The notes under the pieces are model-generated. The model was not told where the DNA came from. It saw only the letters and a program-made list of their open reading frames with translations, and made no database searches. A program made the position numbers and the translations under genes. Shown piece after piece: positions 1 to 11,081 of a stretch of 64,000 bases of DNA (position 1 is the stretch's first letter; each line of letters begins with the position of its first letter). This DNA is from Cupriavidus pauculus (GTDB lineage Bacteria; Pseudomonadota; Gammaproteobacteria; Burkholderiales; Burkholderiaceae). The stretch is taken from assembly GCF_022179805.1 (NCBI RefSeq), contig NZ_BPUO01000008.1, forward strand, positions 186,001 through 250,000. The letters are read 5' to 3'.

Positions 1-282
1 CAGATGGTGCGTACGCCGGAAGACCGGCGCGACCAGGCCATCATCGACAAGGCGTGCGAGCGCACTGAGCCGCTGGCGAAGATGCTCGACGATGCCCTGA
101 CCAACCGCGAGTTCATCGGCGGCGACCGCTTCACGATGGCCGACATCTCGCTGGCCTGCGCCGCGCACCGCTGGTTGGGTACGCCGGTGCCGCATGCGCC
201 CAGGCCCAACCTGGAACGCTGGCTTGACGCGATGCGTGCGCGCCCGGCCGCGGCCACTATCCTCGTACTGCCGTTGAAGTAA
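1..282 (+). CDS. glutathione S-transferase, C-terminal part (5' end outside window)
   Basis: The reading frame is open from base 1, so the gene begins upstream and only about 93 C-terminal residues are visible. They carry the alpha-helical GST C-domain pattern: an 'FIGGDRFTMADISLACA' segment, which is the N-capping box and hydrophobic staple region of GSTs, followed by 'NLERWLDAMRARPA', the usual terminal helix. The N-terminal thioredoxin-like glutathione-binding domain is missing from the window. Cytosolic enzyme that conjugates glutathione to electrophiles; the substrate cannot be judged. It converges on the chromate transporter pair with 15 bases between stops. Confidence 0.85.
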   Translation, partial: QMVRTPEDRRDQAIIDKACERTEPLAKMLDDALTNREFIGGDRFTMADISLACAAHRWLGTPVPHAPRPNLERWLDAMRARPAAATILVLPLK

Positions 283-297
283 GCCCGCTGCCTGGGG

Positions 298-828
298 CTA
301 CACCAGCCCCAGCAGCCCGGCGCCGGCGCCCAGCGCCACCAGCACCAGCGGGTGCACCTTCGTCTTCAGCATCAACCCCACCGTCACCAGCGTCACCGCC
401 ACGGCTGTCCAGCTATGGTCAACGCTCGTGGCCAGCACCCAGCCCGTCGACATCAACAGCCCGATGGTCAGCGCCGACAGCCCGCGCTTGATCAGCGACG
501 GCCACACGGCGTGCGGCGAGCGTCCGGCGAAGTATTCGAAGCCAAGCGCGATCACGCTCGACGGTCCGCAGATACCCAGCATCGACGCAAACGCGCCGGC
601 CGCCCCGGCCACCTGCCAGCCGAACAGCGCCACGAACAGGATGTTCGGCCCCGGCGACGCCTGCGAGATGGCGTACAGCGCCGCAAACTGCTCGTCGGTC
701 ATCCACTGGCGCGACTCCACGAGGTACCGGTGCATGTCGGGAATCACGGTGCCGCCGCCTCCCACGGCCAGCAGCGACAGCATGCCGAAGTGGCCCAGCA
801 GGTCGCGCAGGATTTCGGGCGATGCCAT
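298..828 (-). CDS. chromate transporter, second half-size subunit (CHR domain)
   Basis: This 176-aa membrane protein is one of two adjacent half-length CHR proteins. It contains the CHR signature region 'AISQASPGPNILFVALFGW' and ends in hydrophobic helices. The start ATG at 828 overlaps the stop of the preceding gene as TGATG, so the two are translationally coupled, and the longer upstream frame is not needed. Short-chain ChrA pairs are known to act together, with opposite membrane topology, in proton-coupled chromate efflux; that the partner here transports chromate rather than another anion is inferred from family. Confidence 0.85.
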   Translation of the reverse strand: MASPEILRDLLGHFGMLSLLAVGGGGTVIPDMHRYLVESRQWMTDEQFAALYAISQASPGPNILFVALFGWQVAGAAGAFASMLGICGPSSVIALGFEYFAGRSPHAVWPSLIKRGLSALTIGLLMSTGWVLATSVDHSWTAVAVTLVTVGLMLKTKVHPLVLVALGAGAGLLGLV

Positions 829-1406
829 CACGCCCCCTTGCGCATCGCGCGGTATTCCAGCACCAGCGCCACCGGCACCAGCACCGCCATCACCGGCAGC
901 AGCGGCCAGCGCAGCCACCCGATCGCCACGAACGCCACCGCCCCCACGGCCACCGCCCGCACCGAGCGCGGCTGGCTCTGCGCGAGCTTCACACCGGTGG
1001 ACAGCACCAGCCCGGCGGCCACGGCGGTCATGCCAGCCAGCATCTGGCGCACCTGTGGGACGTCCTGGTAGCGCAGGTACAAACCCATCGCGCAAAGCAC
1101 CACCACCATCGGCACGAACACCAGCCCGCTGAACGCCGCCACGGCACCCCGCAGTCCCGCGAAGCGCAGGCCAAGCATCAGCGCCAGGTTGATCACGTTG
1201 GGGCCAGGGAGCACCTGCCCCAGGCTCAGGATCTCGACAAAATCGCGGTCACCGAGCCAGCGGTTGCGCTCGACAACCGAGCGCCGCACGAACGGCAGCA
1301 CCCCGCCGAAACCGGACAGGCCCATGCGGGCAAATTCAAAGAACAGCGTACGGGCGTTGGGCGGCGGGGCGAGCTCTGGCTCGACGACGAGGGGCGTGGA
1401 GGACAT
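828..1406 (-). CDS. chromate transporter, first half-size subunit (CHR domain)
   Basis: A 192-aa protein when started at the ATG at 1406 ('MSSTPLVVEPE'); an extension to 1541 is open but has no transporter-like content. It carries the CHR motif 'GFGGVLPFVRRSVVERN' near the N-terminus and 'LGQVLPGPNVINLALMLG', which mirrors the partner's 'QASPGPNILFVALFG'. Five or six hydrophobic segments are visible. Its stop overlaps the start of the second half gene, so the two form a bicistronic chromate-efflux unit in the inner membrane. Confidence 0.85.
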   Translation of the reverse strand: MSSTPLVVEPELAPPPNARTLFFEFARMGLSGFGGVLPFVRRSVVERNRWLGDRDFVEILSLGQVLPGPNVINLALMLGLRFAGLRGAVAAFSGLVFVPMVVVLCAMGLYLRYQDVPQVRQMLAGMTAVAAGLVLSTGVKLAQSQPRSVRAVAVGAVAFVAIGWLRWPLLPVMAVLVPVALVLEYRAMRKGA

Positions 1407-1560
1407 GATCGTGATGAGGGGGCCTGCCGTGCGGAATCGGCAAGGTGCCGACATGGTACGGCAGTCCGGCCACCCACGGGGGAAGCCAGCCATCACGGTT
1501 CGGCAAGAGGGGGTCGCGTTTGAAGATGGGGGCAGCTGCAATCAATGTGCCGCCGGACGG

Positions 1561-1697
1561 GCTCCCCTCTCCCGCGAAGTAGGAAAGGGGTTGGGGGTGA
1601 GGGCCAGCGGCTCTGCTTGCCGACGATGTCGCAATTTGAACCGCTATGCCCTCACCCCCAGCCCCTCTCCCGCCTTGCGGGAGAGGGAAGCAAACAG
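1561..1697. repeat. interspersed GC-rich palindromic repeat, long composite copy
   Basis: The copy is made of two arms. The left arm runs 'ctcccctctcccgcg...ggaaaggggttgggggtgagggcc' and the right arm is its approximate inverse, ending 'gccttgcgggagagggaagcaaac'. They enclose a centre with 'cgcaatttgaaccgct'. The same architecture, including that centre, occurs at 57741-57872, 56 kb away. It lies in the 305-base gap between the chromate pair and parC, which holds nothing else I can identify. Confidence 0.8.
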
Positions 1698-1711
1698 CCA
1701 GAAAGCAAGCC

Positions 1712-4042
<2,331 letters not shown>

Positions 4043-4172
4043 GGTTGGCAAGGGTTCGGCATGCCAGGCGCGGGCGCGCCAGGCTTCCGGCTATTGCAGT
4101 CAGCGTGGGATTCTAATGGAAGTGGGTGACGAGGCCGCCGGAAATAGCACCCGGAAACCTGCAACCGTCGCG

Positions 4173-4973
4173 TCAGGGCATCGGCCGGCGCCCGCCGCCA
4201 ATGACCATGCGCACCCGGTCCGCCGCCACGCCGGTACGGATGACCCCGCCGGCCGACGGCTGGTACAGCCGGTAGAACTCCAGCACGGTCGTAACGTACT
4301 GGCGTGTTTCGGGGAACGGCGGAATCTGGTTGTTGTAGCGCTGCACCGCGCCCTCGCCGGCGTTGTACGCGGCCAGCACCAGATCCAGGTTGTTCGGGAA
4401 CAGCTCCATCAGAAAGCGCAGATAGCGCACGCCGGCGGAGATGTTCAGCCTCGGGTCGGCCAGCTTCTGCTCCACCGTGCGGCGCTTGTCGGCGGCCACG
4501 CCGAATCGCGCGCCGGTATCCGGAATCACCTGCATCAGCCCGATGGCACCCTTCGGCGACACGGCCGACGCGTTGAAGCCGCTTTCCACCGCCATCACCG
4601 CCTTCACCAGGGCCGGATCCACGTCGTGCGCCTGGGCTGCCTGCTGGATCAGCGGATCGACCGTGCGCAGGTTCGGGTGGTTGAGCAGGTAGCGGAACAG
4701 CTTGTCCTTGTCCGGGCTCGACTTGTCGCCCAGCGTGATCACGCCGCGATGGCCCAGGTCGGCGGAATCGAACTGCCCGCCGTCCTTCATGAACAGCTTG
4801 TAGCGCTCGTCAAGCTTCGTATCGGCAAAGTGGGCCACGCCCTCACCGTCGATATAGCCCCAGAGCGCGGCATGGGTCGGCGCGGCGATGCCGAACGAGC
4901 CGAGCACAGCCAGCGCGCAGGCCAGGCGTCTCGCCCGCCCCTTCCATCGCTGTTGTCCGCTTCGTTCCTGCAT
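4173..4973 (-). CDS. lytic transglycosylase, SLT domain
   Basis: A 266-aa exported protein. Residues 15-36 form a signal peptide ending 'APTHA-A'. A short N-terminal region ('WGYIDGEGVAHFADTKLDERY') resembles a DUF4124-like domain, and residues about 108-240 are the goose-lysozyme-like SLT domain with 'VMAVESGFNASAVSPKGAIG' (catalytic Glu near 130), 'GLMQVIPDT' and 'LAAYNAGEGAV'. The enzyme cleaves the MurNAc-GlcNAc bond of peptidoglycan to give 1,6-anhydro ends in the periplasm. It lies between parE and parC, 27 bases after the parE stop in map order, so a shared transcript is possible. Confidence 0.92.
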   Translation of the reverse strand: MQERSGQQRWKGRARRLACALAVLGSFGIAAPTHAALWGYIDGEGVAHFADTKLDERYKLFMKDGGQFDSADLGHRGVITLGDKSSPDKDKLFRYLLNHPNLRTVDPLIQQAAQAHDVDPALVKAVMAVESGFNASAVSPKGAIGLMQVIPDTGARFGVAADKRRTVEQKLADPRLNISAGVRYLRFLMELFPNNLDLVLAAYNAGEGAVQRYNNQIPPFPETRQYVTTVLEFYRLYQPSAGGVIRTGVAADRVRMVIGGGRRPMP

Positions 4974-5000
4974 CGTCGCTCCTTGCCCGTGTGGCTGCCG

Positions 5001-6995
5001 TCAGATGTCGGCCACCACCTCGTTGCCCTTCTCTTCGAGCCAGCTACGGCGCTGCGACGCCTCGCCCTTGCCCATCAGCATGTTCATCATCGTCACGGTC
5101 TGCGGCAGGTCGAATTCGCCCAGCGCCACCGGCAGCAGCCGGCGCGTGTCCGGATTCATCGTCGTTTCCCAGAGCTGCGCGGCGCTCATTTCGCCCAGGC
5201 CCTTGAAGCGCGAGATCTGCCAGGCACCGTCCTTGACGCCGTCCTTGAGCAGCTTGTCCTGGATGGCTTCCAGCTCGCCTTCGTCCAGCGCGTAGAGCTT
5301 CTGCGCCGGCTTCTTGCCGCGCGCCGGTGCATCCACGCGGAACAGCGGCGGGCGCGCCACGCAGACGTGGCCCAGGTCGATCAGCTTCGGGAAATGGCGG
5401 AAGAACAACGTCAGCAGCAGCACCTGGATGTGCGCGCCGTCCACGTCGGCATCGGACAGGATGCAGATCTTGCCGTAGCGCAGGTTCGACAGGTCGGGCT
5501 CGTCGTCGGCGCTATGCGGGTCGACGCCGATGGCCACGGCGATGTCGTGCACTTCGTTGTTCGCGAACAGGCGGTCGCGCTCGGTTTCCCAGGTGTTCAG
5601 CACCTTGCCGCGCAGCGGCAGGATCGCCTGGAATTCCTTGTCGCGGCCCATCTTTGCCGAACCACCGGCCGAGTCACCTTCCACCAGGAAGATCTCGTTG
5701 CGCGTGATATCGGTCGATTCGCAGTCGGTGAGCTTGCCGGGCAGCACGGCCACGCCGGAGCCCTTCTTCTTTTCCACCTTCTGCGCGGCACGGGTGCGGG
5801 CCTGGGCCTGGCGGATCACCAGTTCGGCCAGCTTCTTGCCGAAGTCCACGTGGTGGTTCAGCCAGAGTTCCAGCGCGGGACGGCTGAACGTGGACACCAG
5901 GCGTACGGCGTCGCGGCTGTTCAGGCGTTCCTTGATCTGGCCCTGGAACTGCGGGTCCAGCACCTTGGCCGACAGCACGAACGAAGCGCGCGCGAACACG
6001 TCTTCGCTCATCAGCTTCACGCCCTTGGGCTGCAGCGAGTGCATCTCGATGAAGCTCTTCACGGCCAGGAACAGCCCTTCGCGCAGGCCGGACTCATGCG
6101 TGCCGCCGGCCGGCGTGGGAATCAGGTTCACATACGATTCGCGCACCGGGGCGCCTTCCTCGGTCCAGGCCACCACCCACGATGCGCCTTCGCCTTCGGC
6201 AAACCCTTCCTCGCCGGCATTCTTGTCCGGATCGGCAAAGTGCTCGCCCTCGAACATCGGGATCACCAGCTCCGCGCCACTGCCCTGGGCCAGCGCTTCC
6301 ACCAGGTAGCCCTTCAGGCCCTGCTCGTACTGCCAGACCGTCGACTCGCCGGTCTTTTCCAGCACCAGCGTCACCTTGACGCCCGGCAGCAGCACGGCCT
6401 TGGAGCGCAGCAGACGCTGCAGCTCGGCCATCGGAATGGCGGGCGAATCGAAGTACTTGGCATCGGGCCATACCTGCACCCGCGTACCGTTCTTCTTCTC
6501 GCCGCGCTCCAGCTTGCGCGTTTCCAGCGGGCGGGTCACTTCGCCGCCGTGCTCGAAGGTCAGCGTCGACTGCGCGGCGTCGCGCCAGACGGTCACGTCC
6601 AGCCGCGTGGCCAGCGCGTTGGTCACGGACACACCCACACCGTGCAGGCCGCCCGAGAACGCGTACGCGCCGCCCTTGCCCTTGTCGAACTTGCCGCCCG
6701 CGTGCAGGCGCGTGAAGACGATTTCCACGACGGGCACGCCTTCTTCCGGGTGCATGCCGACCGGAATGCCGCGGCCGTCGTCTTCCACGCTGATGCTGCC
6801 GTCCTTGTGCAGCGTCACGAGAATCTCTGTGCCGTAGCCGCCCAGCGCTTCGTCCGAGGCGTTGTCGATCACCTCCTGCACGATGTGCAGGGGGTTGTCG
6901 GTACGGGTGTACATGCCGGGGCGCTGCTTGACCGGCTCCAGGCCCTTCAGGACCCGGATGGAAGATTCGCTGTACTGACTGGTTTTGCTCGCCAT
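5001..6995 (-). CDS. parE: DNA topoisomerase IV subunit B
   Basis: ParE of 664 aa. The chosen ATG (6995) gives 'MASKTSQYSESSIRVLKGLEP', the usual family start; the 39 extra upstream residues look non-conserved. The GHKL ATPase is clear: 'EVIDNASDEALGGYG' (Mg/ATP Asn), 'DDGRGIPVG' and 'GGLHGVGVSVTNAL'. The TOPRIM domain has 'EGDSAGGSAKMGRD' and 'LSDADVDGAHI'. The protein ends with the GyrB-type C-terminal 'RFKGLGEM' region. It is the ATP-driven partner of ParC. Confidence 0.96.
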   Translation of the reverse strand: MASKTSQYSESSIRVLKGLEPVKQRPGMYTRTDNPLHIVQEVIDNASDEALGGYGTEILVTLHKDGSISVEDDGRGIPVGMHPEEGVPVVEIVFTRLHAGGKFDKGKGGAYAFSGGLHGVGVSVTNALATRLDVTVWRDAAQSTLTFEHGGEVTRPLETRKLERGEKKNGTRVQVWPDAKYFDSPAIPMAELQRLLRSKAVLLPGVKVTLVLEKTGESTVWQYEQGLKGYLVEALAQGSGAELVIPMFEGEHFADPDKNAGEEGFAEGEGASWVVAWTEEGAPVRESYVNLIPTPAGGTHESGLREGLFLAVKSFIEMHSLQPKGVKLMSEDVFARASFVLSAKVLDPQFQGQIKERLNSRDAVRLVSTFSRPALELWLNHHVDFGKKLAELVIRQAQARTRAAQKVEKKKGSGVAVLPGKLTDCESTDITRNEIFLVEGDSAGGSAKMGRDKEFQAILPLRGKVLNTWETERDRLFANNEVHDIAVAIGVDPHSADDEPDLSNLRYGKICILSDADVDGAHIQVLLLTLFFRHFPKLIDLGHVCVARPPLFRVDAPARGKKPAQKLYALDEGELEAIQDKLLKDGVKDGAWQISRFKGLGEMSAAQLWETTMNPDTRRLLPVALGEFDLPQTVTMMNMLMGKGEASQRRSWLEEKGNEVVADI

Positions 6996-7221
6996 GGAGT
7001 CGATACGGATATTGGTCTTGCCGGCCGTGCGCGGCCGGGATGCGCTGCATTGTAATGGATCGACGCGCCGGGTCATCCGAATGGAAAGCCGCCGGAATAC
7101 GTAGTCGGGCACGAAATCGGTGCCCGGCTTACACTAGGCGCCGGCCGCCAGATCGCCCCCCAGGCGCGCAAGAACGACAAGGCCAGCGCAGAGAGAACAA
7201 TAGAGACAATCCGAGCCCGAC

Positions 7222-8433
7222 ATGACCGACCGAAAACTTTCCCTGACCACCGTGCTCGTGTGCGGCGGCCTTCTCGTCACCCTTTCGATGGGCATCCGGC
7301 ATGGCTTTGGCCTGTTCAACCTGCCGATCACCCAGACCCACGGCTGGAACCGCGAGACCTTTGCGTTTGCGCTGGCGCTGCAGAACCTGATGTGGGGTGC
7401 CAGCCAGCCGATTACCGGCGCGCTGGCCGACAAGTTCGGCGCAATGCGCATCATGATCGTCGGGGTGGTGCTCTATGTGGCCGGCCTGATCGTGATGGCG
7501 ATGGCCACCAGCGGCACCGCGTTTGCCACCGGCGCCGGCGTGCTGATCGGCATCGCGCAGTCGGGCACTACCTATAGCGTGGTCTATGGCGTGATTGGCC
7601 GGGTAGCCAGCGCCGAGAAGCGCGTGTGGGCCATGGGCATCGCCGCGGCGGCCGGATCGTTCGGCCAGTTCCTGATGATTCCGGTCGAGCAGACGCTGAT
7701 TTCCACCGCGGGCTGGCAGAACGCGCTGTACATCCTGGCTTTCCTGGCGTGCTTCATGCTGCCGCTGGCCTTTACGTTGCGCGAGCCCGACATGGGGACC
7801 AGCACCGGCGGCCACCACCAGACCATTGGCGAAGCCACGCGCGAGGCGTTCGGCAACCGTAATTTCCAGTTGCTGACGCTGGGCTACTTCGTGTGCGGGT
7901 TCCAGGTGGTGTTCATCGGCGTGCACCTGGCGCCGTACCTGAAGGACCGGGGCCTGGTCGACGTGAAGATCGCCACGGTGGCGCTGGCGCTGATCGGCCT
8001 GTTCAACGTATTCGGCACCTACACGGCCGGCGCTATGGGGCAGCGCATGCCCAAGCGCTACCTGCTGTCGTCGATCTACATTGCCCGATCCATCGTCATC
8101 GCCGGCTACCTGCTGCTGCCGCTGACGGCCTGGAGCACCTGGATCTTTGCCGCGCTGATGGGCTTCCTGTGGTTGTCCACGGTGCCGCTGACCAACGGCA
8201 TCATCGCGCAGGTGTTTGGCGTGAAGTACCTGTCGATGCTGTCGGGCGTGGTGTTCTTCTCGCACCAGATCGGCAGCTTCCTGGGTGCCTGGCTGGGCGG
8301 CTACCTGTTTGACCGCACCGGCAGCTACAACATCGTGTGGATTCTGGCGATTGCGCTGGGCGTGCTGGCCGCGCTGGTCAACCTGCCAATCCGCGAGCAG
8401 GCGCTGGTGCGCCCGCAGCCGGTGGGAGTCTGA
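7222..8433 (+). CDS. MFS transporter (oxalate/formate antiporter-like)
   Basis: A 403-aa, 12-helix major facilitator protein. The N-terminal half has 'GALADKFGAMRIMIVGVV', the MFS motif A between helices 2 and 3, and the C-terminal half has 'GGYLFDRTGSYNIVWIL'. 'MGIRHGFGLFNLPITQTHGW' resembles monocarboxylate or oxalate/formate-type MFS carriers (OFA-like), but substrate cannot be assigned. It is followed after one base by a tiny membrane protein gene, suggesting a two-gene operon. Confidence 0.88.
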   Translation: MTDRKLSLTTVLVCGGLLVTLSMGIRHGFGLFNLPITQTHGWNRETFAFALALQNLMWGASQPITGALADKFGAMRIMIVGVVLYVAGLIVMAMATSGTAFATGAGVLIGIAQSGTTYSVVYGVIGRVASAEKRVWAMGIAAAAGSFGQFLMIPVEQTLISTAGWQNALYILAFLACFMLPLAFTLREPDMGTSTGGHHQTIGEATREAFGNRNFQLLTLGYFVCGFQVVFIGVHLAPYLKDRGLVDVKIATVALALIGLFNVFGTYTAGAMGQRMPKRYLLSSIYIARSIVIAGYLLLPLTAWSTWIFAALMGFLWLSTVPLTNGIIAQVFGVKYLSMLSGVVFFSHQIGSFLGAWLGGYLFDRTGSYNIVWILAIALGVLAALVNLPIREQALVRPQPVGV

Positions 8434-8434
8434 C

Positions 8435-8560
8435 GTGACCTGGGCGCGTGGGGTTGGCTATGTGGCGCTGGCGGCGGTACTGACGCTGGGGTTCATGGCT
8501 TACCTGCGCCCAGCGTTCATGGTGGATTTGACGAATATGGTGCTGGCTTGGTGCGGGTGA
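8435..8560 (+). CDS. 41-aa single-span membrane protein after the MFS gene
   Basis: A GTG codon one base after the MFS stop starts a 41-residue reading frame with a hydrophobic span ('VGYVALAAVLTLGFMAYL') followed by 'RPAFMVDLTNMVLAWCG'. The composition and near-overlap with the transporter gene argue that it is expressed. Function is unknown; it may be an accessory peptide of the transporter. I recognise no named family. No good Shine-Dalgarno is separable from the end of the MFS coding region, so translation would be by coupling. Confidence 0.55.
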   Translation: MTWARGVGYVALAAVLTLGFMAYLRPAFMVDLTNMVLAWCG

Positions 8561-8596
8561 GGTTTTAGCTGGCGCTGGCCGGCTCCCTCGTTTGTT

Positions 8597-8670
8597 TGCT
8601 CCCCTCTCCCACGCTTTTTGCTCCCCTCTCCCGCCTTGCGGGTGAGGGGAGACAACTAAGGGAGCAAACC
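8597..8670. repeat. interspersed GC-rich palindromic repeat, tandem copy
   Basis: Two successive 'gctcccctctccc' arms occur (from 8598 and 8620). The second is closed by 'gccttgcgggtgagggg' to make a hairpin, and a loose 'gggagcaaac' end follows. This is the same family as at 1561, 45371, 50652 and 57741. It lies between the convergent MFS/small-protein unit and the ABC-F gene, where it could also act as a bidirectional transcription stop. Confidence 0.75.
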
Positions 8671-8682
8671 CGAAGCGATGGA

Positions 8683-10602
8683 TCAGCCCTCGCCCTTCGT
8701 CTTCTTCTCCAGCACGTCCCAGCGTTCCAGCGCTTCCAGCAGTTCCATCTCGATGTCGTCGTGGCGCGAGGCCAGTTCGGCGGCGCGGGCCGGGTCGGTG
8801 GCGTAGAGCGAACCGTCCTCAAGCTGGGCGCCGATGGGCTTCTGCTCGCCTTCCAGTGCCGCGATGCGCTCGGGCAACCCGTCAAGCTCGCGTTGTTCCT
8901 TGTACGACAGCTTGACCGTGCGATTGGCACCACGTGCCTCGCGCGTGGCAGTCTTGAGCGCCTCAGCCGGCTTCGGCTCGCCCTTGGCCGCCTGCAACGC
9001 CTGCGCACGGGCCGACTGCTCTTCCCAGTCGGAATACCCGCCCACCGATTCGCGCCACTGGCCGTCGCCTTCGGCCGCGATGGTCGACGTCACCACGTTG
9101 TCCAGGAATGCGCGGTCGTGCGAGACCAGGAATACGGTGCCGGGATAGTCCTGCAGCAGTTCTTCCAGCAGTTCGAGCGTGTCGATGTCCAGGTCGTTGG
9201 TCGGCTCGTCCAGCACCAGCACGTTGGCCGGCCGGGCGAACAGGCGCGCCAGCAGCAGGCGGTTGCGCTCGCCGCCAGACAGCGACTTGACCGGCGACCG
9301 CGCGCGCTCCGGCGCGAACAGGAAGTCGCCCAGGTAGCTCATCACGTGCTTGCGCTGGCCGTTGACCTCGACCCAGTCGCTGCCCGGGCTGATGGTGTCG
9401 GCCAGCGACCTTTCCAGATCCAGCGCGGTACGCATCTGGTCGAAGTACGCCACCTGGAGGTTGCTGCCGTTGCGCACGGTGCCCGAATCGGGCGCGAGAT
9501 CGCCCAGGATCAGCCGCAGCAGCGTGGTCTTGCCGGCACCGTTCGGGCCGATCAGGCCCACCTTGTCGCCACGCATGATGGTTGCCGTGAAGTCGCGCAC
9601 CACCACCTTGTCGCCGTACGACTTCGACACATTGGTCAGTTCCGACACGATCTTGCCCGAGCGGTCGGCCTGCGACACTTCCAACTTCACATTGCCCTGC
9701 ACCTCGCGGCGCTGGGCGCGTTCGTTGCGCATGTCCACCAGACGCTGCACCCGCGCCACACTGCGCGTGCGGCGGGCTTCCACGCCCTTGCGGATCCACA
9801 CTTCTTCCTGCGCCAGCAGCTTGTCAAACTTGGCCTGCTCCACGGCCTCGTTGGCCAGCAGTTCGGCCTTGCGCGTCTGGTAGGCCGCGAAATTGCCCGG
9901 GAACGACAGCAGCTTGCCGCGATCGAGTTCGACGATGCGGGTGGCCACGCGGTCCAGGAACGCGCGGTCGTGGGTGATCAGCAGTACGCTGCCCCGGAAG
10001 CCCAGCAGCAGGTCTTCCAGCCAGCGGATGGCTTCCACATCAAGGTGGTTGGTCGGTTCGTCGAGCAGCAGGATGTCCGGCTCGGCCACCAGGCCCTGCG
10101 CCAGCGCCACGCGCTTTTGCAGCCCGCCGGACAGCGCATCGACCCGTACGTGCGGGTCCAGCTGCAGCCGGGCCAGCGTGGTTTCCACGCGGGTCCGCAG
10201 TTGCCAGGCGTCGGCGGCATCGAGTTCGGCCTGCACGCGGTGCAGTTCGGCCAGCGTGGCTTCGTCGTGATGGGTTTCGAGCTTGGCCAGCGCGGCGTCG
10301 TAGCGCAGCAGCAGGTCGTGCGCGGCGCCCATGCCCTGGCTGACCGCGTCGAACACGGTGATGCCGGGCGCGAACTGTGGCTCCTGCGCAACATAGGCCG
10401 AAGTCACGCCGCTCTGGCGTGCGATCAGCCCGTCGTCGGGCGCGGAGGCGCCAGACACGATCCGCAGCAGCGACGACTTGCCGGTGCCGTTGCGGCCGAT
10501 CAGGCCAACGCGTTCACCGGCTTCGAGCGAGAAATCGGTATGGTCGAGCAGCGCCACGTGGCCAAAGGCCAGTTGGGCGTCGGTAATGGAAAACAGGGCC
10601 AT
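8683..10602 (-). CDS. uup: ABC-F family ATPase, Uup-like
   Basis: A 639-aa soluble protein with two ABC ATPase domains and no membrane segments. The first has Walker A 'GRNGTGKSSLL' and signature 'LSGGLQKRVALAQ'; the second has 'GPNGAGKTTLLRL' and 'LSGGERNRLLLAR'. A charged linker with 'EVWIRKGVEARRTRSVARVQ' joins them, and a C-terminal coiled-coil ('ALEGEQKPIGAQLED...') is typical of Uup. The start at 10602 ('MALFSITDAQLAFG') begins directly at the first ABC fold. ABC-F proteins act on the ribosome or, for Uup, in replication-linked DNA processes. A terminator hairpin sits 110 bases upstream in the leader. Confidence 0.88.
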   Translation of the reverse strand: MALFSITDAQLAFGHVALLDHTDFSLEAGERVGLIGRNGTGKSSLLRIVSGASAPDDGLIARQSGVTSAYVAQEPQFAPGITVFDAVSQGMGAAHDLLLRYDAALAKLETHHDEATLAELHRVQAELDAADAWQLRTRVETTLARLQLDPHVRVDALSGGLQKRVALAQGLVAEPDILLLDEPTNHLDVEAIRWLEDLLLGFRGSVLLITHDRAFLDRVATRIVELDRGKLLSFPGNFAAYQTRKAELLANEAVEQAKFDKLLAQEEVWIRKGVEARRTRSVARVQRLVDMRNERAQRREVQGNVKLEVSQADRSGKIVSELTNVSKSYGDKVVVRDFTATIMRGDKVGLIGPNGAGKTTLLRLILGDLAPDSGTVRNGSNLQVAYFDQMRTALDLERSLADTISPGSDWVEVNGQRKHVMSYLGDFLFAPERARSPVKSLSGGERNRLLLARLFARPANVLVLDEPTNDLDIDTLELLEELLQDYPGTVFLVSHDRAFLDNVVTSTIAAEGDGQWRESVGGYSDWEEQSARAQALQAAKGEPKPAEALKTATREARGANRTVKLSYKEQRELDGLPERIAALEGEQKPIGAQLEDGSLYATDPARAAELASRHDDIEMELLEALERWDVLEKKTKGEG

Positions 10603-10710
10603 GATGTGCGAGGACGGATAAGCGGCGCCGGCCACGAAAGCCGGCGCGCGGGCAGGCCCGAATTGTAGACGACGCAGGCCAGACGGCCGTTGCCGGCGCG
10701 CGGCGCGCAA

Positions 10711-10743
10711 AAAAGAAAAGGCCCGTTCGTCTGAACGGGCCCC
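10711..10743 (-). terminator. intrinsic terminator in the leader of the ABC-F gene
   Basis: On the minus strand GGCCCGTTC-AGAC-GAACGGGCC is followed by TTTTCTTTTTT, a textbook intrinsic terminator. No gene ends just upstream on that strand; the next annotated start, at 11082, lies on the other strand. It therefore stands between any promoter in about 10750-11000 and the ABC-F start at 10602. Either a small RNA ends here or it is an attenuator for the ABC-F gene. The rest of the 479-base gap 10603-11081 shows no gene I can support. Confidence 0.75.
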
Positions 10744-11081
10744 AAGAGTCTCTCCTCGGTGCCCTGCTCGCAAGGCACGACTGAAGCATAGCCAGCGGCG
10801 GCGCGCGCCAGAAGTCGGACAAATCCGTAAGGGAAACTCCCCGTCAACCTGCGGCGCGCCGGAGCGTTGCGCGCCGGGGACGTTGAACGCCGCCACTAGC
10901 GTCCACAGTTGTGCCTTGCCAGTCGCCCGTGGAACAATCCGGCATCGGATTTTCTCCGAAAGCACAACGACAGCAGCACCGCGGTAAACAGTAGTCATAG
11001 AGCCGGAAGCATCCGGCCATGGGCGGACGGCTAACGCGCCGCCAGGGTTATTTCCCTAAAAACTTTCGACGGGTGTCTTTC

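Noticed and set aside
10711-10900. Possible 6S RNA on either strand in the ABC-F leader
   Set aside because: Some short matches ('ctcgcaag', 'gggcc') recall 6S RNA, but I cannot draw the closing stem with the large central bubble, so only the terminator is reported.
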